Below, piece by piece: positions 43,881 to 53,537 of a DNA stretch of 64,000 nucleotides. Source of the DNA: Microcaldota archaeon (GTDB lineage: Archaea > Micrarchaeota > Micrarchaeia > Micrarchaeales > Micrarchaeaceae). The stretch spans positions 41,178 through 105,177 of the forward strand of contig JAKATX010000002.1 in NCBI GenBank assembly GCA_021818545.1, written 5' to 3'. How positions within the stretch are numbered: position 1 is the stretch's first letter; every line of letters begins with the position of its first letter. The notes under the pieces were generated by a model. It was not told the origin of the DNA and did not search any database. It saw only the letters and a list, made by a program, of their open reading frames with translations. The position numbers were made by a program, and so were the translations under genes.

Positions 43881-46427
43881 TCAGAACGATGCGGACTTCC
43901 GCCTTGCCCTGTCCCCGTCCTTCTTCTCCTGGGCGTTCTCCTCCATGAAGCGAGTGTTTATGGCTATGCGCTCCATCACCTGCTTGACGCTCATGCTTAT
44001 GTCATCCCGCATGTTCGACCCCTTGGCGAAGAAGTCCTTCACCTCATCAAGCATCTTGTCGCCATTGCCCAGCCCAAGGTTTTCCACGAAATCGGCCAGC
44101 ATGTGCGTTCCGCTGCCATACTTCGCCATGAAAGTCTTCCAATTGGCCTTCGTCCACTCCCATATCATGTCCTTGCCGACAGGGTTGCCGCTTATCACGG
44201 ACGGTATTACGTGCGAGTCCTGGAGCCTTATCGTATCGGATGAGAACATGCCTAACGCGCGCTCTATCAGCTGCGGATCCTTGAACATGCCTAGCGCCTT
44301 GAGCAGCCTTATCTTCTCGGCAGGGTCGGTCTCAGTCTCATAGCGCTTCACGAAAGTGTCAAACGTATTCGCATCGCCGTTCCACGCGACTATGGAATAT
44401 ATCGCACCCCTGAGGTTGCTGTCTATCTGGCCCTGTGCGAACGAGTCCCTGAAAATGGCTTCCGCCATGCTTACAACAGGCGCATAACCTGCCTGTCCCA
44501 GCGCTGAAATCACCGCGCCCCTTAGCATGGTGTCGATGTCCTTTTCCCCACCCTTGACCGCCCATCCGAGCCTGTCCAGCAGGGGTTCGCCTACCTTTAT
44601 TATGGACTCATTTATCCGATCCGAAACCGGCTTGCCATAGAACATGGTCGACAGCCAATCCAGGTTGCCTATCACGTTCTCGTTCATCGGATAATCAGCA
44701 TTTGTGCAATACCTATCCACGAAGTCCAGATAATCATTCACATTTATTTTCCCGGCTCTTGCCAAGGCGAAAAGATCATTCTCTATGCCCCATGCATCAA
44801 GGCCCCCAAGCTTTCCTGACTGCAGCAACGCGCCCAGCTCAGAAAGCGTATCCTTGTCGTAAGAGGTTCTGTATATGCCTGCCTGCTTGGTGTTTATCTT
44901 TATCCAAGGGCTCTTGGTTTTTATGACGATCCTCTCTTTGTCCATGAGGACTTTGCCTTCGCCTCCTTCAGTTGAGAACGTCACCGGTATGGGCCATACG
45001 CTGTTGCTCTTCTCCCCTATCAGCGTGAATTTCTTCTGCCTGAGCTCAAAACCATCACTGACCTTCCTTACCTCGACCAGAGGATACCCTGGCATGTCCA
45101 GCCATTTCTTCATTATGCGCGATACGTTCTTGTCCCCGCTCGCATCCTGTATGGCCTTCCAAAGGTCGGCCTTGCTGGCATTCCCGTATGCATGGCTCGC
45201 CAGGTACTCGTGCAGCCCCTTCCTGAATGCTGCTTCCCCCACGTAGCTTTCCAGCATGTGCAGTACGCTGCCGCCCTTCTCGTAGCTTATCTCATCGAAT
45301 ATCTCGTCTGCTTCTGCCGGGCTCCCGACAGGCACGTTTATCGGATGCGTCGACTTAAGCTGATCGGCGCCCAATGCCGTGCCCTGCACCTCGCTTGCAT
45401 ACTGCAGCATGACGTTCCATTCTGGGTAAGCGCTATCCAATGCCTTGTAGCTCATGTACGTGGCGAAGCTTTCGTTAAGCCACAGGTCGTCCCACCACTT
45501 CATGGTAACTAAGTCGCCGAACCACTGGTGCGCCAGTTCGTGGGCTATAGTGGACGCCACGCTCTCTTTCGTGGACGCGGACGAGCTGTTGTTGCAGAGC
45601 AGCGCCCTCTCCCTGAAAGTTATCGCGCCCCAGTTCTCCATCGCGCCGGCGGCGAAGTCCGGCACCGCTATGAAGTCTATCTTTGGCAGAGGATAATCTA
45701 TCCCGAAATAGCTCTGGTAAAACTCAACTGCCTTCTTCGCGTATTCCAACGGCAGGTCCGCATAGCCCTGCCTTCCGGGCGGCGTAACCAGCCTTATCAC
45801 AGTGCTCCCGACCTTGTCCTCAACATAATCGAACTTGCCGACCCCCATATACAGCAGGTAGCTTGACATCTTTGGGGAAGTCTCAAAAGTGAAGACCTGC
45901 TTGTTGCCTTCTGCGCGCTTCTCCTTCACCGGCATATTGGAAATGGCATCCAGCCCCTTGTCGACCTTAAGCGAGAGGTCATAAGTTGCCTTCAGCGCAG
46001 GTTCGTCGAAGCATGGGAAGGCGGCCCTCGCATCTGCAGCCTCGAACTGCGATGTAAGCATGTAACTGGTGCTGGCCCCGTCCTTGACCTCGCTCCTATA
46101 GAATCCATACATCCTGTCGTTGTTCTCCCCTACGAAATCCAGCTTTATCCTGGCGTCCCCATGCACCGCCTTGGGAAGCGTAAGTATGACCTGCTGGTTC
46201 TTCTTGTCATAGGATACTCCTGCATCCTGCTCAACCCCGTTTACCATTACCTTCGCGTTCGTGACGGACAGCTCCTTTGCGTTCAGCTTTATGACCTTGG
46301 CAGATCTCGAGACGTGCGCGTCTATTACTTCAGACCCCTTATAAGTGAACTGCTTCATATCCGGCTCTATGTCTATTACATAATGGCTTGGCACAACGTT
46401 GGTTCCAAGCGTGCTGCGATCTGCCAT
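43881..46427 (-). CDS. M1 family zinc aminopeptidase (tricorn-interacting factor F2/F3-like)
   Basis: Cleaves N-terminal residues from peptides, downstream of the proteasome. GAMENWGAITFRE binds the peptide N terminus; HELAHQWFGDLVTMKWWDDLWLNE gives the zinc ligands HExxH and the distant Glu (H-E-L-A-H ... N-E). An ERAP-like C-terminal helical domain fills residues 500-848. Cytoplasmic, no signal peptide. Single-gene unit. Confidence 0.93.
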   Translation of the reverse strand: MADRSTLGTNVVPSHYVIDIEPDMKQFTYKGSEVIDAHVSRSAKVIKLNAKELSVTNAKVMVNGVEQDAGVSYDKKNQQVILTLPKAVHGDARIKLDFVGENNDRMYGFYRSEVKDGASTSYMLTSQFEAADARAAFPCFDEPALKATYDLSLKVDKGLDAISNMPVKEKRAEGNKQVFTFETSPKMSSYLLYMGVGKFDYVEDKVGSTVIRLVTPPGRQGYADLPLEYAKKAVEFYQSYFGIDYPLPKIDFIAVPDFAAGAMENWGAITFRERALLCNNSSSASTKESVASTIAHELAHQWFGDLVTMKWWDDLWLNESFATYMSYKALDSAYPEWNVMLQYASEVQGTALGADQLKSTHPINVPVGSPAEADEIFDEISYEKGGSVLHMLESYVGEAAFRKGLHEYLASHAYGNASKADLWKAIQDASGDKNVSRIMKKWLDMPGYPLVEVRKVSDGFELRQKKFTLIGEKSNSVWPIPVTFSTEGGEGKVLMDKERIVIKTKSPWIKINTKQAGIYRTSYDKDTLSELGALLQSGKLGGLDAWGIENDLFALARAGKINVNDYLDFVDRYCTNADYPMNENVIGNLDWLSTMFYGKPVSDRINESIIKVGEPLLDRLGWAVKGGEKDIDTMLRGAVISALGQAGYAPVVSMAEAIFRDSFAQGQIDSNLRGAIYSIVAWNGDANTFDTFVKRYETETDPAEKIRLLKALGMFKDPQLIERALGMFSSDTIRLQDSHVIPSVISGNPVGKDMIWEWTKANWKTFMAKYGSGTHMLADFVENLGLGNGDKMLDEVKDFFAKGSNMRDDISMSVKQVMERIAINTRFMEENAQEKKDGDRARRKSASF

Positions 46428-46598
46428 GAAACTACCATGATTTATAGGATGCCAACGCTATTTAATCCTTTTCAACAGAAAGAATATTGTTTATGCTGCG
46501 CGTTGGGATTGCCCTAAAAATTTGAGAGAATCGCACGCCCAAAGGTCGGCGCCCCAATAAATTATTGCTTACATCAGGCAGCTTGCTCGCCCTCCAAA

Positions 46599-47465
46599 AT
46601 GTGTCTTGGTGTTGGAATGTTGAAATGGTATGGATATCTGGGTCTTGCGCTCCTGATGCTGGCCAATATAAATTTCATACTTGTGATACAGCCACTGGCG
46701 GAATGGTACATACCGATAGTATGGTTCGGCTACATAATGTTCATCGACAGCATCGTATACTACATGAAGGGCAGGTCGCTGATGAGCAATCACGCCAAGG
46801 AATTCGCATTCATGGCATTGGTGTCGGTGCCATTCTGGCTCATATTCGAGATTTACAACGTCTTTACCAACAATTGGACGTACATCAACTACATCTGGTA
46901 CGTGCACATAGTGGATTTCACTACGATAATGCCCGCAGTTCTTGAAACATTCACTTTGGTCATGGCGCTTGAGGTCTTCAGCGGCATAAAGTTGGAATTC
47001 CCATCGCTTTCCAGGAAACGGAGGGACAGGAGCCCCAAAAGCCATGTGTACCTTGCTGCAATGCCTCTCATGATATTGGGGGTAATAGCCGTGTTCCTGC
47101 CCCTATTCGCGCCTTACGTAGGGTTCCCGTTCGTATGGATAGGCCTCTTCCTGCTTCTGGATCCGATAAACTACATTCTTGGAAGGGACAGCATAGTGCT
47201 ATGGTGCAGCAGGGGCAAGGGCAACCGCATGCTGCAGCTGTTCTTCGCAGGTATAATAATGGGCCTGTTCTGGGAATTCTGGAATTACATGGCCTACCCA
47301 AAATGGATATACAACATACCGTTGGGCATGCCTATGCTTAAACTTTTCGAGATGCCGCTTGTGGGCTACTTGGGATACCTGCCTTTCGCCCTCGATGTTT
47401 ACCTGTTCTACGAATTGAGCCGGGCCCTAATATCGAAATCGAAAAACCCAGTAATATCATTGTAA
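46599..47465 (+). CDS. Unknown polytopic membrane protein
   Basis: About eight hydrophobic segments over 288 residues. The two halves each contain a similar tryptophan-rich motif: SVPFWLIFEIYNVFTNNW near residue 82 and GLFWEFWNYMAYPKWIYNIP near residue 222, the second followed by FEMPLVGYLGYLPFALD, suggesting an internal duplication. ATG 46617 is an alternative start. TATA-like AATAAATTATT at about 46555-46565. I know similar W-x-F-W-N-Y proteins only as uncharacterised. Confidence 0.65.
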   Translation: MCLGVGMLKWYGYLGLALLMLANINFILVIQPLAEWYIPIVWFGYIMFIDSIVYYMKGRSLMSNHAKEFAFMALVSVPFWLIFEIYNVFTNNWTYINYIWYVHIVDFTTIMPAVLETFTLVMALEVFSGIKLEFPSLSRKRRDRSPKSHVYLAAMPLMILGVIAVFLPLFAPYVGFPFVWIGLFLLLDPINYILGRDSIVLWCSRGKGNRMLQLFFAGIIMGLFWEFWNYMAYPKWIYNIPLGMPMLKLFEMPLVGYLGYLPFALDVYLFYELSRALISKSKNPVISL

Positions 47466-47473
47466 AGCGCGCC

Positions 47474-48622
47474 TCATTCCTCCAGCACTCCGCTCATCTC
47501 CACCACTGAAGCCAGGTCTACATCCCCATCCCTGAGAACCACGGCTTCTAGATCCTTTACGCTTACCTTATCATACCTCTCCCTGAACTCATCCACACGC
47601 TTCATGACGCGATCCAACAGCATGGCCTTCATCTCCCCGCTCAGCAGTTTCCCCCTCTTGTAATCATCGTAGAGCGCAGCAGATTCATCCGGCTTCAGGA
47701 AATAGCTCTTAAGGTATATGTAGGCCACATCGATATCCGGATTTCCGCCCAGCCTCCTGTGCTCCTCAATGCTGGCCTGGCCGCCGCTGAATGCCGACAT
47801 TATGTTCTTCTTTATGCTCTCCTTCCTGTCCAGCAGGAATATGGCGTTTCCCTTCGACTTGGACATCTTCGTCCCGTCAAGCCCGGGCAGATATACCGTA
47901 TGCAATACCGCGGGCTTCGTGTATCCGTATTTCTCGGCCACGTCCCTGCATATCCTGAGGTGCGTGTCCTCATCCGGCCCTATGGGCACAAGCACATTGC
48001 GTGTGCCGCCCAGCTGCGGCAGGACTATGTGCGCGGCTTGGACTGCGGGATAAAAATGCAGCCCTATGTTCTGTTCGCTCTTGTAGCCGTACGTGGCCCT
48101 TATCTCAGATACGTTTATGCCGCGCGACAGCTTTATCGCGGTGTTGTAAACTTCAGTGTACAGCTGGTCTATGACCAGCTTGGTTTTTGAAGTGTCAAAT
48201 CCGTAAGCGATCAGGCTTCTGGCAAGCCTGAGCGAGTTCTTGAGCCCCTCCTCCTGCGTCTTTACCTTGAGCGACACATAGCTTTCATCATCCGATATGG
48301 GTATGAATACGTCCATGCCGTATTTCTGCTGGAAGAATAGGTTCGTGTCGAATACGGTTATGTGGCCCATATGTATGGAGCCGCTTGCGTTTAAACCCGA
48401 AACTATGGCCGCCTTCTCGCCCTTCTTAATCTTTTCGTAGAACTGCCCGAAGTCCCTGTGCGAATATATCAGGCCGTTCCTAAACGTGTAGAAATCCGGC
48501 ATGTCAGCCAGGCTGCTTATGTGCGAGGCGCCGAAATTCTTTATCAGGTTTATGTTGTCGTCTATCAATTCATTTGCGGAAAACTTACCTTCAACCAAAC
48601 CTTTGGCTGCATAATCCTCCAT
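47474..48622 (-). CDS. trpS: Tryptophanyl-tRNA synthetase
   Basis: Class I synthetase of the archaeal/eukaryal type. HIGH motif appears as GSIHMGHI near residue 85, KMSKS as GTKMSKSKGNAIFL near residue 250; FRNGLIYSHRDFGQF is the archaeal N-terminal signature. 382 residues. The upstream region (48623-48819) is shared with the divergent DUF1059 gene. TyrRS is less likely given the YSHRDF segment. Confidence 0.85.
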   Translation of the reverse strand: MEDYAAKGLVEGKFSANELIDDNINLIKNFGASHISSLADMPDFYTFRNGLIYSHRDFGQFYEKIKKGEKAAIVSGLNASGSIHMGHITVFDTNLFFQQKYGMDVFIPISDDESYVSLKVKTQEEGLKNSLRLARSLIAYGFDTSKTKLVIDQLYTEVYNTAIKLSRGINVSEIRATYGYKSEQNIGLHFYPAVQAAHIVLPQLGGTRNVLVPIGPDEDTHLRICRDVAEKYGYTKPAVLHTVYLPGLDGTKMSKSKGNAIFLLDRKESIKKNIMSAFSGGQASIEEHRRLGGNPDIDVAYIYLKSYFLKPDESAALYDDYKRGKLLSGEMKAMLLDRVMKRVDEFRERYDKVSVKDLEAVVLRDGDVDLASVVEMSGVLEE

Positions 48623-48729
48623 AAAACACCACTGCCAGCACTATACAGAGTCTTTAGATTTATTCATATATTTAAGCTAATTGTATCTTGTATCTGCGAT
48701 TTTTTCATTGGATCCGGAAATGAATTTCT

Positions 48730-48763
48730 TTCCACAATTGTCTAATGTTCCACAATTGTGGAA
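48730..48763. promoter_or_regulatory. Operator-like palindrome and half-site
   Basis: TTCCACAATTGTGGAA (48748-48763) is a perfect 16-bp palindrome; TTCCACAATTGT (48730-48741) repeats its first 12 bp exactly 18 bp upstream. The TATA-like CATAAAAAC (about 48767-48775) of the DUF1059 gene begins right after. Likely a regulator binding site. Confidence 0.65.
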
Positions 48764-48819
48764 CGCCATAAAAACTGTTTTTAATGTAAGATACAAAAAA
48801 AGATATTAAGGTGAATCGA

Positions 48820-48996
48820 ATGGCAAAAAAATTCGCATGCAAGAACATGGGTCTCGAATGCAATTTCGAGGCTACGGCAGAAACTGAAGAGGCTCTATTA
48901 ACACAGGCAAAGGAGCATGCAAAGACTGCACACGGGATGGCAGAGGCTGACGAGGCTATGCTATCAAAGATGAAGGCAGCAATACAGGAAGCGTAA
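48820..48996 (+). CDS. DUF1059 family small protein
   Basis: 58 residues; FACKNMGLECNFEATAETEE and AKEHAKTAHGM match the DUF1059 pattern C-x5-C ... H-x4-H, which could bind a metal. Start at ATG 48820, 5 nt after GGTGA; an in-frame GTG at 48811 is part of that ribosome site. Function unknown. Strong palindromic operator upstream and a perfect terminator hairpin downstream show a separately regulated unit. Confidence 0.8.
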   Translation: MAKKFACKNMGLECNFEATAETEEALLTQAKEHAKTAHGMAEADEAMLSKMKAAIQEA

Positions 48997-49019
48997 TCGC
49001 ATCCTGCGTTTTTGAAACT

Positions 49020-49052
49020 GCGGTTGGATATTGCATCCAACCGCTATTTTTT
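49020..49052 (+). terminator. Hairpin terminator after the DUF1059 gene
   Basis: GCGGTTGGAT (49020-49029) pairs fully with ATCCAACCGC (49035-49044), followed by TATTTTTT. Confidence 0.75.
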
Positions 49053-49108
49053 GCATAAAGCAAATCGGAGCTTTCGGCGCTGCGCTTACTAATCAAATCT
49101 CGTTGCAC

Positions 49109-49133
49109 AGCTTGCGAGCAAGAATCGCAAGCT
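49109..49133. other. Perfect hairpin AGCTTGCGA / TCGCAAGCT
   Basis: 9-bp stem with 7-nt loop between the DUF1059 and MscS genes; no T-run on either side and about 35 bp before the MscS TATA box. Meaning unclear. Confidence 0.5.
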
Positions 49134-49237
49134 AGTCACTGTAAAGTAAAACGGTGGATTTTGTTTGCACTATAAATTGGCATTCAGATACAATTAAAAA
49201 AACAACGTGCCCCAAATAATCGGACTAAAATCCATGC

Positions 49238-50194
49238 ATGGCCGGCGGCATGCCTGTCAATTGCAAGTATGTTGTAATGCAAATAGCGGTGTATGACATG
49301 AAGTCTCATTATAAGTATGTACTGGAGTTCGTTCTATTTACCATAATCGGCTCCGCACTGTGCATCCTATTGCCGTATGAACCCTCGCTGTTTTACATTC
49401 CCGCGGTGCCGATATACTACCAAATTGCAGCTGCCTTGGCAGGGTTGGTGTTCGGTTACTTGGCCATAAGCGCATTGTCAAATGCCATACTGTCGTATGG
49501 GAAATTCAGGCCAACCATAGACGAAGTACAGCTTACCAGAGTCGTCAAGATGCTTGGGTATACGATAGTATTCCTTGCGATACTGGCGGTTTTCGGGGTA
49601 AACCTGACCGGTTTGCTGGTAAGTGCCGGCTTCCTTGGCATAGTCATAGGCTTGGCATCGCAGGCCACCCTTGGCAACCTCTTCGCCGGCGTATCCATGA
49701 TGGCTGCGAAGCCGTTTGCCGTGGGCGAAAGGGTTACATTCACCACGTGGCAGTATGGGCTGATGCCCCCGTCATATGCGCACAGGGTAATAACGCCAGG
49801 GTATTCCGGGATTATAAAAAATATAGGCCTCATGTATACAAAGCTAGTGCTTGACGATGGCAGGGTTCTAGTTGTGCCGAACGGGGTCATGAACCAGGCC
49901 GCCGTCGTAAACTACTCTGCGTCGGACACCATAAACGTAGAGTTCCGGGTGGAACTTCCCATAAGTGTCGACTTCTTTAAGTTCAAGGGGGCGTTGCAGC
50001 GCGGAATCGCCAGGAATAAAAAGTTGGGGATAAGCGCGAAAGGGAATGTCAAGGTAAATATAACAGATATCGGAGTTTCCAATTATGGCATCGACGTGCA
50101 AATTAATGTGGCAGTGAAAAACGAAGCGCATGTAAAGAGCGAGCTGTCAGAGCTCGTGTTCAAGCTCGCTAGCGGTTCGATAAAGAATAATTAA
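49238..50194 (+). CDS. mscS: Small-conductance mechanosensitive channel (MscS family)
   Basis: Opens under membrane tension to release solutes. Four hydrophobic segments; the pore helix region LGIVIGLASQATLGNLFAGV and the beta-domain entry KPFAVGERVTF are diagnostic. The beta domain then has LVLDDGRVLVVPNGVMNQAAVVNYS. 318 residues. Start uncertain among ATG 49238, 49277 and 49298. TATA box CTATAAATTGG at about 49170-49180. Confidence 0.9.
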   Translation: MAGGMPVNCKYVVMQIAVYDMKSHYKYVLEFVLFTIIGSALCILLPYEPSLFYIPAVPIYYQIAAALAGLVFGYLAISALSNAILSYGKFRPTIDEVQLTRVVKMLGYTIVFLAILAVFGVNLTGLLVSAGFLGIVIGLASQATLGNLFAGVSMMAAKPFAVGERVTFTTWQYGLMPPSYAHRVITPGYSGIIKNIGLMYTKLVLDDGRVLVVPNGVMNQAAVVNYSASDTINVEFRVELPISVDFFKFKGALQRGIARNKKLGISAKGNVKVNITDIGVSNYGIDVQINVAVKNEAHVKSELSELVFKLASGSIKNN

Positions 50195-50202
50195 CCAAAT
50201 GA

Positions 50203-50538
50203 ATGATCGGGATGAAGGCGCAATCAATAAGATCGATGAGGCGTGTGCAGAAGGCACGGAAGGCCCTAGAGCGCATAGCATACGGGTCGCTCATAATAGA
50301 CATATTGATATCGCTGACAACATTGGTGTCGTTGCAGATAAACAGTTTCAGCAGCGTGAACGAGATAATAGAGCTGCTGAGCTACGCACTTACCGCGATA
50401 GTGATGGTATCCCTTGCGCTTTTCCTGGAAATACTGCTCATCACGCATTATCAGAAGCTATCCGAGACATTCCTGCTGCTCAACGGCAGGCTGCGCAAGT
50501 CTATCCGGAAAATCTACCCGTATGGAAATAAGGAATAA
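50203..50538 (+). CDS. Small membrane protein, 111 residues
   Basis: A basic N-terminal helix, then two hydrophobic segments (about residues 28-50 and 58-85) and a basic tail. It starts 8 bp after the MscS stop and is likely co-transcribed, so it may act at the same membrane. ATG 50212 is an alternative. No family recognised. Confidence 0.6.
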   Translation: MIGMKAQSIRSMRRVQKARKALERIAYGSLIIDILISLTTLVSLQINSFSSVNEIIELLSYALTAIVMVSLALFLEILLITHYQKLSETFLLLNGRLRKSIRKIYPYGNKE

Positions 50539-50637
50539 CGCTGACCATTAGCGCAACTCATTCATTCTTCACTGCGCTCGGTCTTCGAGGATTTGTTCTT
50601 GGAATGTCATAACCGCTTTGACGGCGTAAATCGAATT

Positions 50638-50723
50638 TGCAGGGGGTGAGATTTGAACTCACGAACCCGCTATGGGAACGAGCCCTGAACCCGTCACATT
50701 TGACCAGTCTTTGCTACCCCTGC
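50638..50723 (-). tRNA. tRNA-Leu (anticodon CAG)
   Basis: Type II tRNA with long variable arm. Acceptor GCAGGGG/CCCCTGC, anticodon stem ACGGG/CTCGT around TTCAGGG, T arm GTGAG TTCAAAT CTCAC. Discriminator A. Confidence 0.93.
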
Positions 50724-50929
50724 GCGTATCTATAATCTTTCATTTTAGCATATAAATCTTACGTAGGATCATCGCCCAGTTTCAGTCCTTCCTCCTTTTA
50801 TGGCATCCATCCGCTTCAGACGTGTATAACGTTCCATGCATGATAGAACGGATTGCCACGCAACGTGTGGATTGCGGACACCGCATCCGCGGCTTAACAC
50901 TAAAAGGATGTAGCTACAATATCTGACTT

Positions 50930-52246
50930 ATGTCAAAGGGCAGTATAAGCGTGCCTGTCGCAGCTTCGGTGGGCCTAGGCGCCATAATAGGGGCCGGCAT
51001 ATTCGTACTTAGCGGCACGGCCATAGCTCTCGCGGGCCCTGAAGCGCTGATAGCGTTCCTGATAGTGGGCATAGTGGTCCTGTTGATGGCGCTGCAGTTC
51101 GGCGAGCTTGGCTCGATTGTACCAAACGCAAAGGGCGCCAGCTACTCATACGTGTACAAGGCCCTCGGCAGCGAGATGGGATTCGTGACCGGCATACTGC
51201 TGTACTTCAGCTATGCGACTTCCATATCCGTCGTCGCGCTTGGTTTCGGCGCCTACCTGTCCAATATACTCGGGCTGCAGGCCTCGATGACCGCCTATTT
51301 CGCCCTGCTCCTGATATTCGTGCTTACAATCGTTAACATACTCGGCATATCCAAGGCAGCAAAGACCGATTTCGTGCTGGTGCTGGTGAAGCTGTCCATA
51401 CTGATTGCATTCATAGCATTCGCGTTCTGGATAGCATTCGTCAAAGGGCCTTTCAGCGCATCTAACTTCTCGATCATGCCATCCACCAGCGGCATAGGCC
51501 CCATATTCGCAGCAAGCGTGGTAATACTTTTTGCCTATTCCGGATTCCAGTCAATCAGCACGTTCACTTCTAAAATAAAAGGCGGCGGACTGGGCGCGGC
51601 GAAGGCGATATTGGCCGCCGTGTCGATAAGCATGGTGGTATATGTAATTGTGGTATTCTCGCTGATGCTGCTGGCGCCCTCATCCAGCTATAAGATAGCT
51701 GCGGATCCGATGTCGTTCGCGCTCAATGCATCACACGCCCCGGGCTACCTGTTTATCATAGTGGACATAGGCGCGCTGATTGCAACGGCTTCCGCAGCGC
51801 TGGCCATGATACTCAGCGCATCAAGGATAGCATTTCAGATAAGCGAGGACAAATTGCTTCCCGTGCTATTCAGGTCGTTCAACAAACGCAGGGATGTAGC
51901 CACCAACGCCGTGCTCATATCTGCGTTGATAGGCGCTGTGATGCTCTTCACCGGCAACATTTACATAATAGCCGCCATCGCAAACTTCGGGCTGATATTC
52001 TCATATATAATGTCATCCTTCTCCCTGATACACTTCAGGAGGCTGCACATGAAGGGCGCTTTCGTTTCCCCGTTCTATCCTTATGTATCGGTGGTAAGCA
52101 TAGTCGCGCTGATGCTGTTGATGTACGGCATGCCGCAGGAGTCCCTGCTTATAGGCATCGTATCGATACTTGCGCTCATAGTCGCGTATTACGCGCTGCG
52201 CGAGATGAAGGAAAAGAAGGTTGTCAGGATAAAGCTGTTCAAGTGA
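50930..52246 (+). CDS. APC-family amino acid permease
   Basis: Twelve membrane segments over 438 residues. The first helix carries the substrate-binding GAIIGAGIFVLSG signature, followed by GPEALIAFLIVG and PNAKGASYSYVYKALG. Imports (or exchanges) amino acids; specificity unknown. The next gene, a YchF-type GTPase, begins 10 bp after its stop. Confidence 0.9.
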   Translation: MSKGSISVPVAASVGLGAIIGAGIFVLSGTAIALAGPEALIAFLIVGIVVLLMALQFGELGSIVPNAKGASYSYVYKALGSEMGFVTGILLYFSYATSISVVALGFGAYLSNILGLQASMTAYFALLLIFVLTIVNILGISKAAKTDFVLVLVKLSILIAFIAFAFWIAFVKGPFSASNFSIMPSTSGIGPIFAASVVILFAYSGFQSISTFTSKIKGGGLGAAKAILAAVSISMVVYVIVVFSLMLLAPSSSYKIAADPMSFALNASHAPGYLFIIVDIGALIATASAALAMILSASRIAFQISEDKLLPVLFRSFNKRRDVATNAVLISALIGAVMLFTGNIYIIAAIANFGLIFSYIMSSFSLIHFRRLHMKGAFVSPFYPYVSVVSIVALMLLMYGMPQESLLIGIVSILALIVAYYALREMKEKKVVRIKLFK

Positions 52247-52256
52247 GCGTGATTGG

Positions 52257-53441
52257 ATGCAGATAGGCATAATAGGCGCACCGAACAAGGGAAAGAGCAC
52301 GCTCTTCTCCGCGCTGACGATGAACGAGGTGCCAATAGCCGACTATCCGTTCACCACGATAAATCCTAACGTCGGCGTGGCGTATGCGGTGGCCCGGTGC
52401 GTCGAGAAGGAACTATCCGTGAAGTGCAGGGCCAGGAACTCGCTCTGCATTGACGGTATGCGCATGCTTCCGATAAACATAATGGACGTCGCAGGTCTCG
52501 TCGAGGGCGCACACGAGGGCAAGGGCATGGGCAACCAATTCCTCAATGACCTGGCAGGAGCCGATGCTTACCTGCTGGTCGTGGATGCAAGCGGCAAGAC
52601 CGATTCCGCAGGTCTGCAGTCCGGCCAGGAAAACAACGATCCGGTGCAGGACGTCATCATGGTAAAGAAGGAGCTGGTCTCGTGGCTTTCAGGCATAGTT
52701 AGGAACCACATGAATACGATTTCGAGGAATCCCGACGCCGCCGAGGCTTTGCACTCCGTTCTTGCGGGGCTGAAAGTGACAAAGGACCAGATATCAGCGG
52801 CGATAGAGAAGAGCTTCCTGACATCCAGCAACATAAACTGGGCCGACAACGACATAGATGTATTCGCGGATAACCTGCTCTCCGTGTCAAAGCCGATACT
52901 AATAGTGGCAAACAAGTCCGATTCCAAGGAAGCGCCTCGCCACATATCGGATCTGAAAGCCAAATTCGGCGATGCCAACGTGATAGGCTGTTCGGCCGCG
53001 GTAGAGCTTGCGCTGCGCAAAGCCGTCCGGCAGGGCGTGATAGCGTACACTTCCGGGAACAGGTCTTTCGAGATAAAAAAAGAGGACGTAAGCGAAGAGC
53101 AGAAGAAAGCCCTGGAGTACATGAGGGCGTTCATAGAAAAGGAGGGCACCAACGTGCAGGCAGTGATAGACCGCGCAGTCTTCGGATTGCTGGATGACAT
53201 AGTGGCATATCCAGTGGAGGATGAGAACAAGTATTCGGACCATTTCGGAAACGTGCTTCCGGATGCAATACTCATCCATGAGGGCTCCACGGCGTACGAT
53301 CTTGCAGCGAAGATACACACCGACATCGCGAAAGGGATGCTTTACGCGATAGATGTGAAGAAGAAGATGAGGATCGCAAAGGATTATGTGCTGAAGGACA
53401 ATGACGTGATAAAGATCGTAACTGCAGCAAAGCAGAAATGA
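52257..53441 (+). CDS. OBG-related GTPase of the YchF/Ygr210 type with TGS domain
   Basis: G1 is GAPNKGKSTLFSALT, switch I ADYPFTTINPNVGV, G3 IMDVAGLVEGAHEGKGMGN, G4 NKSD; residues 310-394 form the TGS domain (DAILIHEGSTAYDLAAKIHT). YchF-like proteins bind ribosomes and may prefer ATP. 394 residues matches the archaeal Ygr210-like branch. Confidence 0.9.
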   Translation: MQIGIIGAPNKGKSTLFSALTMNEVPIADYPFTTINPNVGVAYAVARCVEKELSVKCRARNSLCIDGMRMLPINIMDVAGLVEGAHEGKGMGNQFLNDLAGADAYLLVVDASGKTDSAGLQSGQENNDPVQDVIMVKKELVSWLSGIVRNHMNTISRNPDAAEALHSVLAGLKVTKDQISAAIEKSFLTSSNINWADNDIDVFADNLLSVSKPILIVANKSDSKEAPRHISDLKAKFGDANVIGCSAAVELALRKAVRQGVIAYTSGNRSFEIKKEDVSEEQKKALEYMRAFIEKEGTNVQAVIDRAVFGLLDDIVAYPVEDENKYSDHFGNVLPDAILIHEGSTAYDLAAKIHTDIAKGMLYAIDVKKKMRIAKDYVLKDNDVIKIVTAAKQK

Positions 53442-53537
53442 TTGTGTCGACGCAAAAGTGCCGAAAGTGCCGACCGAAACTTCCGCTAAAATAAAAAGAT
53501 TTATAAGCGCCCACGCCAGTAAATACTGGTGACCTTT

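Noticed and set aside
50199..50531. Alternative 110-codon frame starting four bases before the small membrane protein
   Set aside because: Its translation is polar and patternless, whereas the frame starting at 50203 gives two clean membrane segments.
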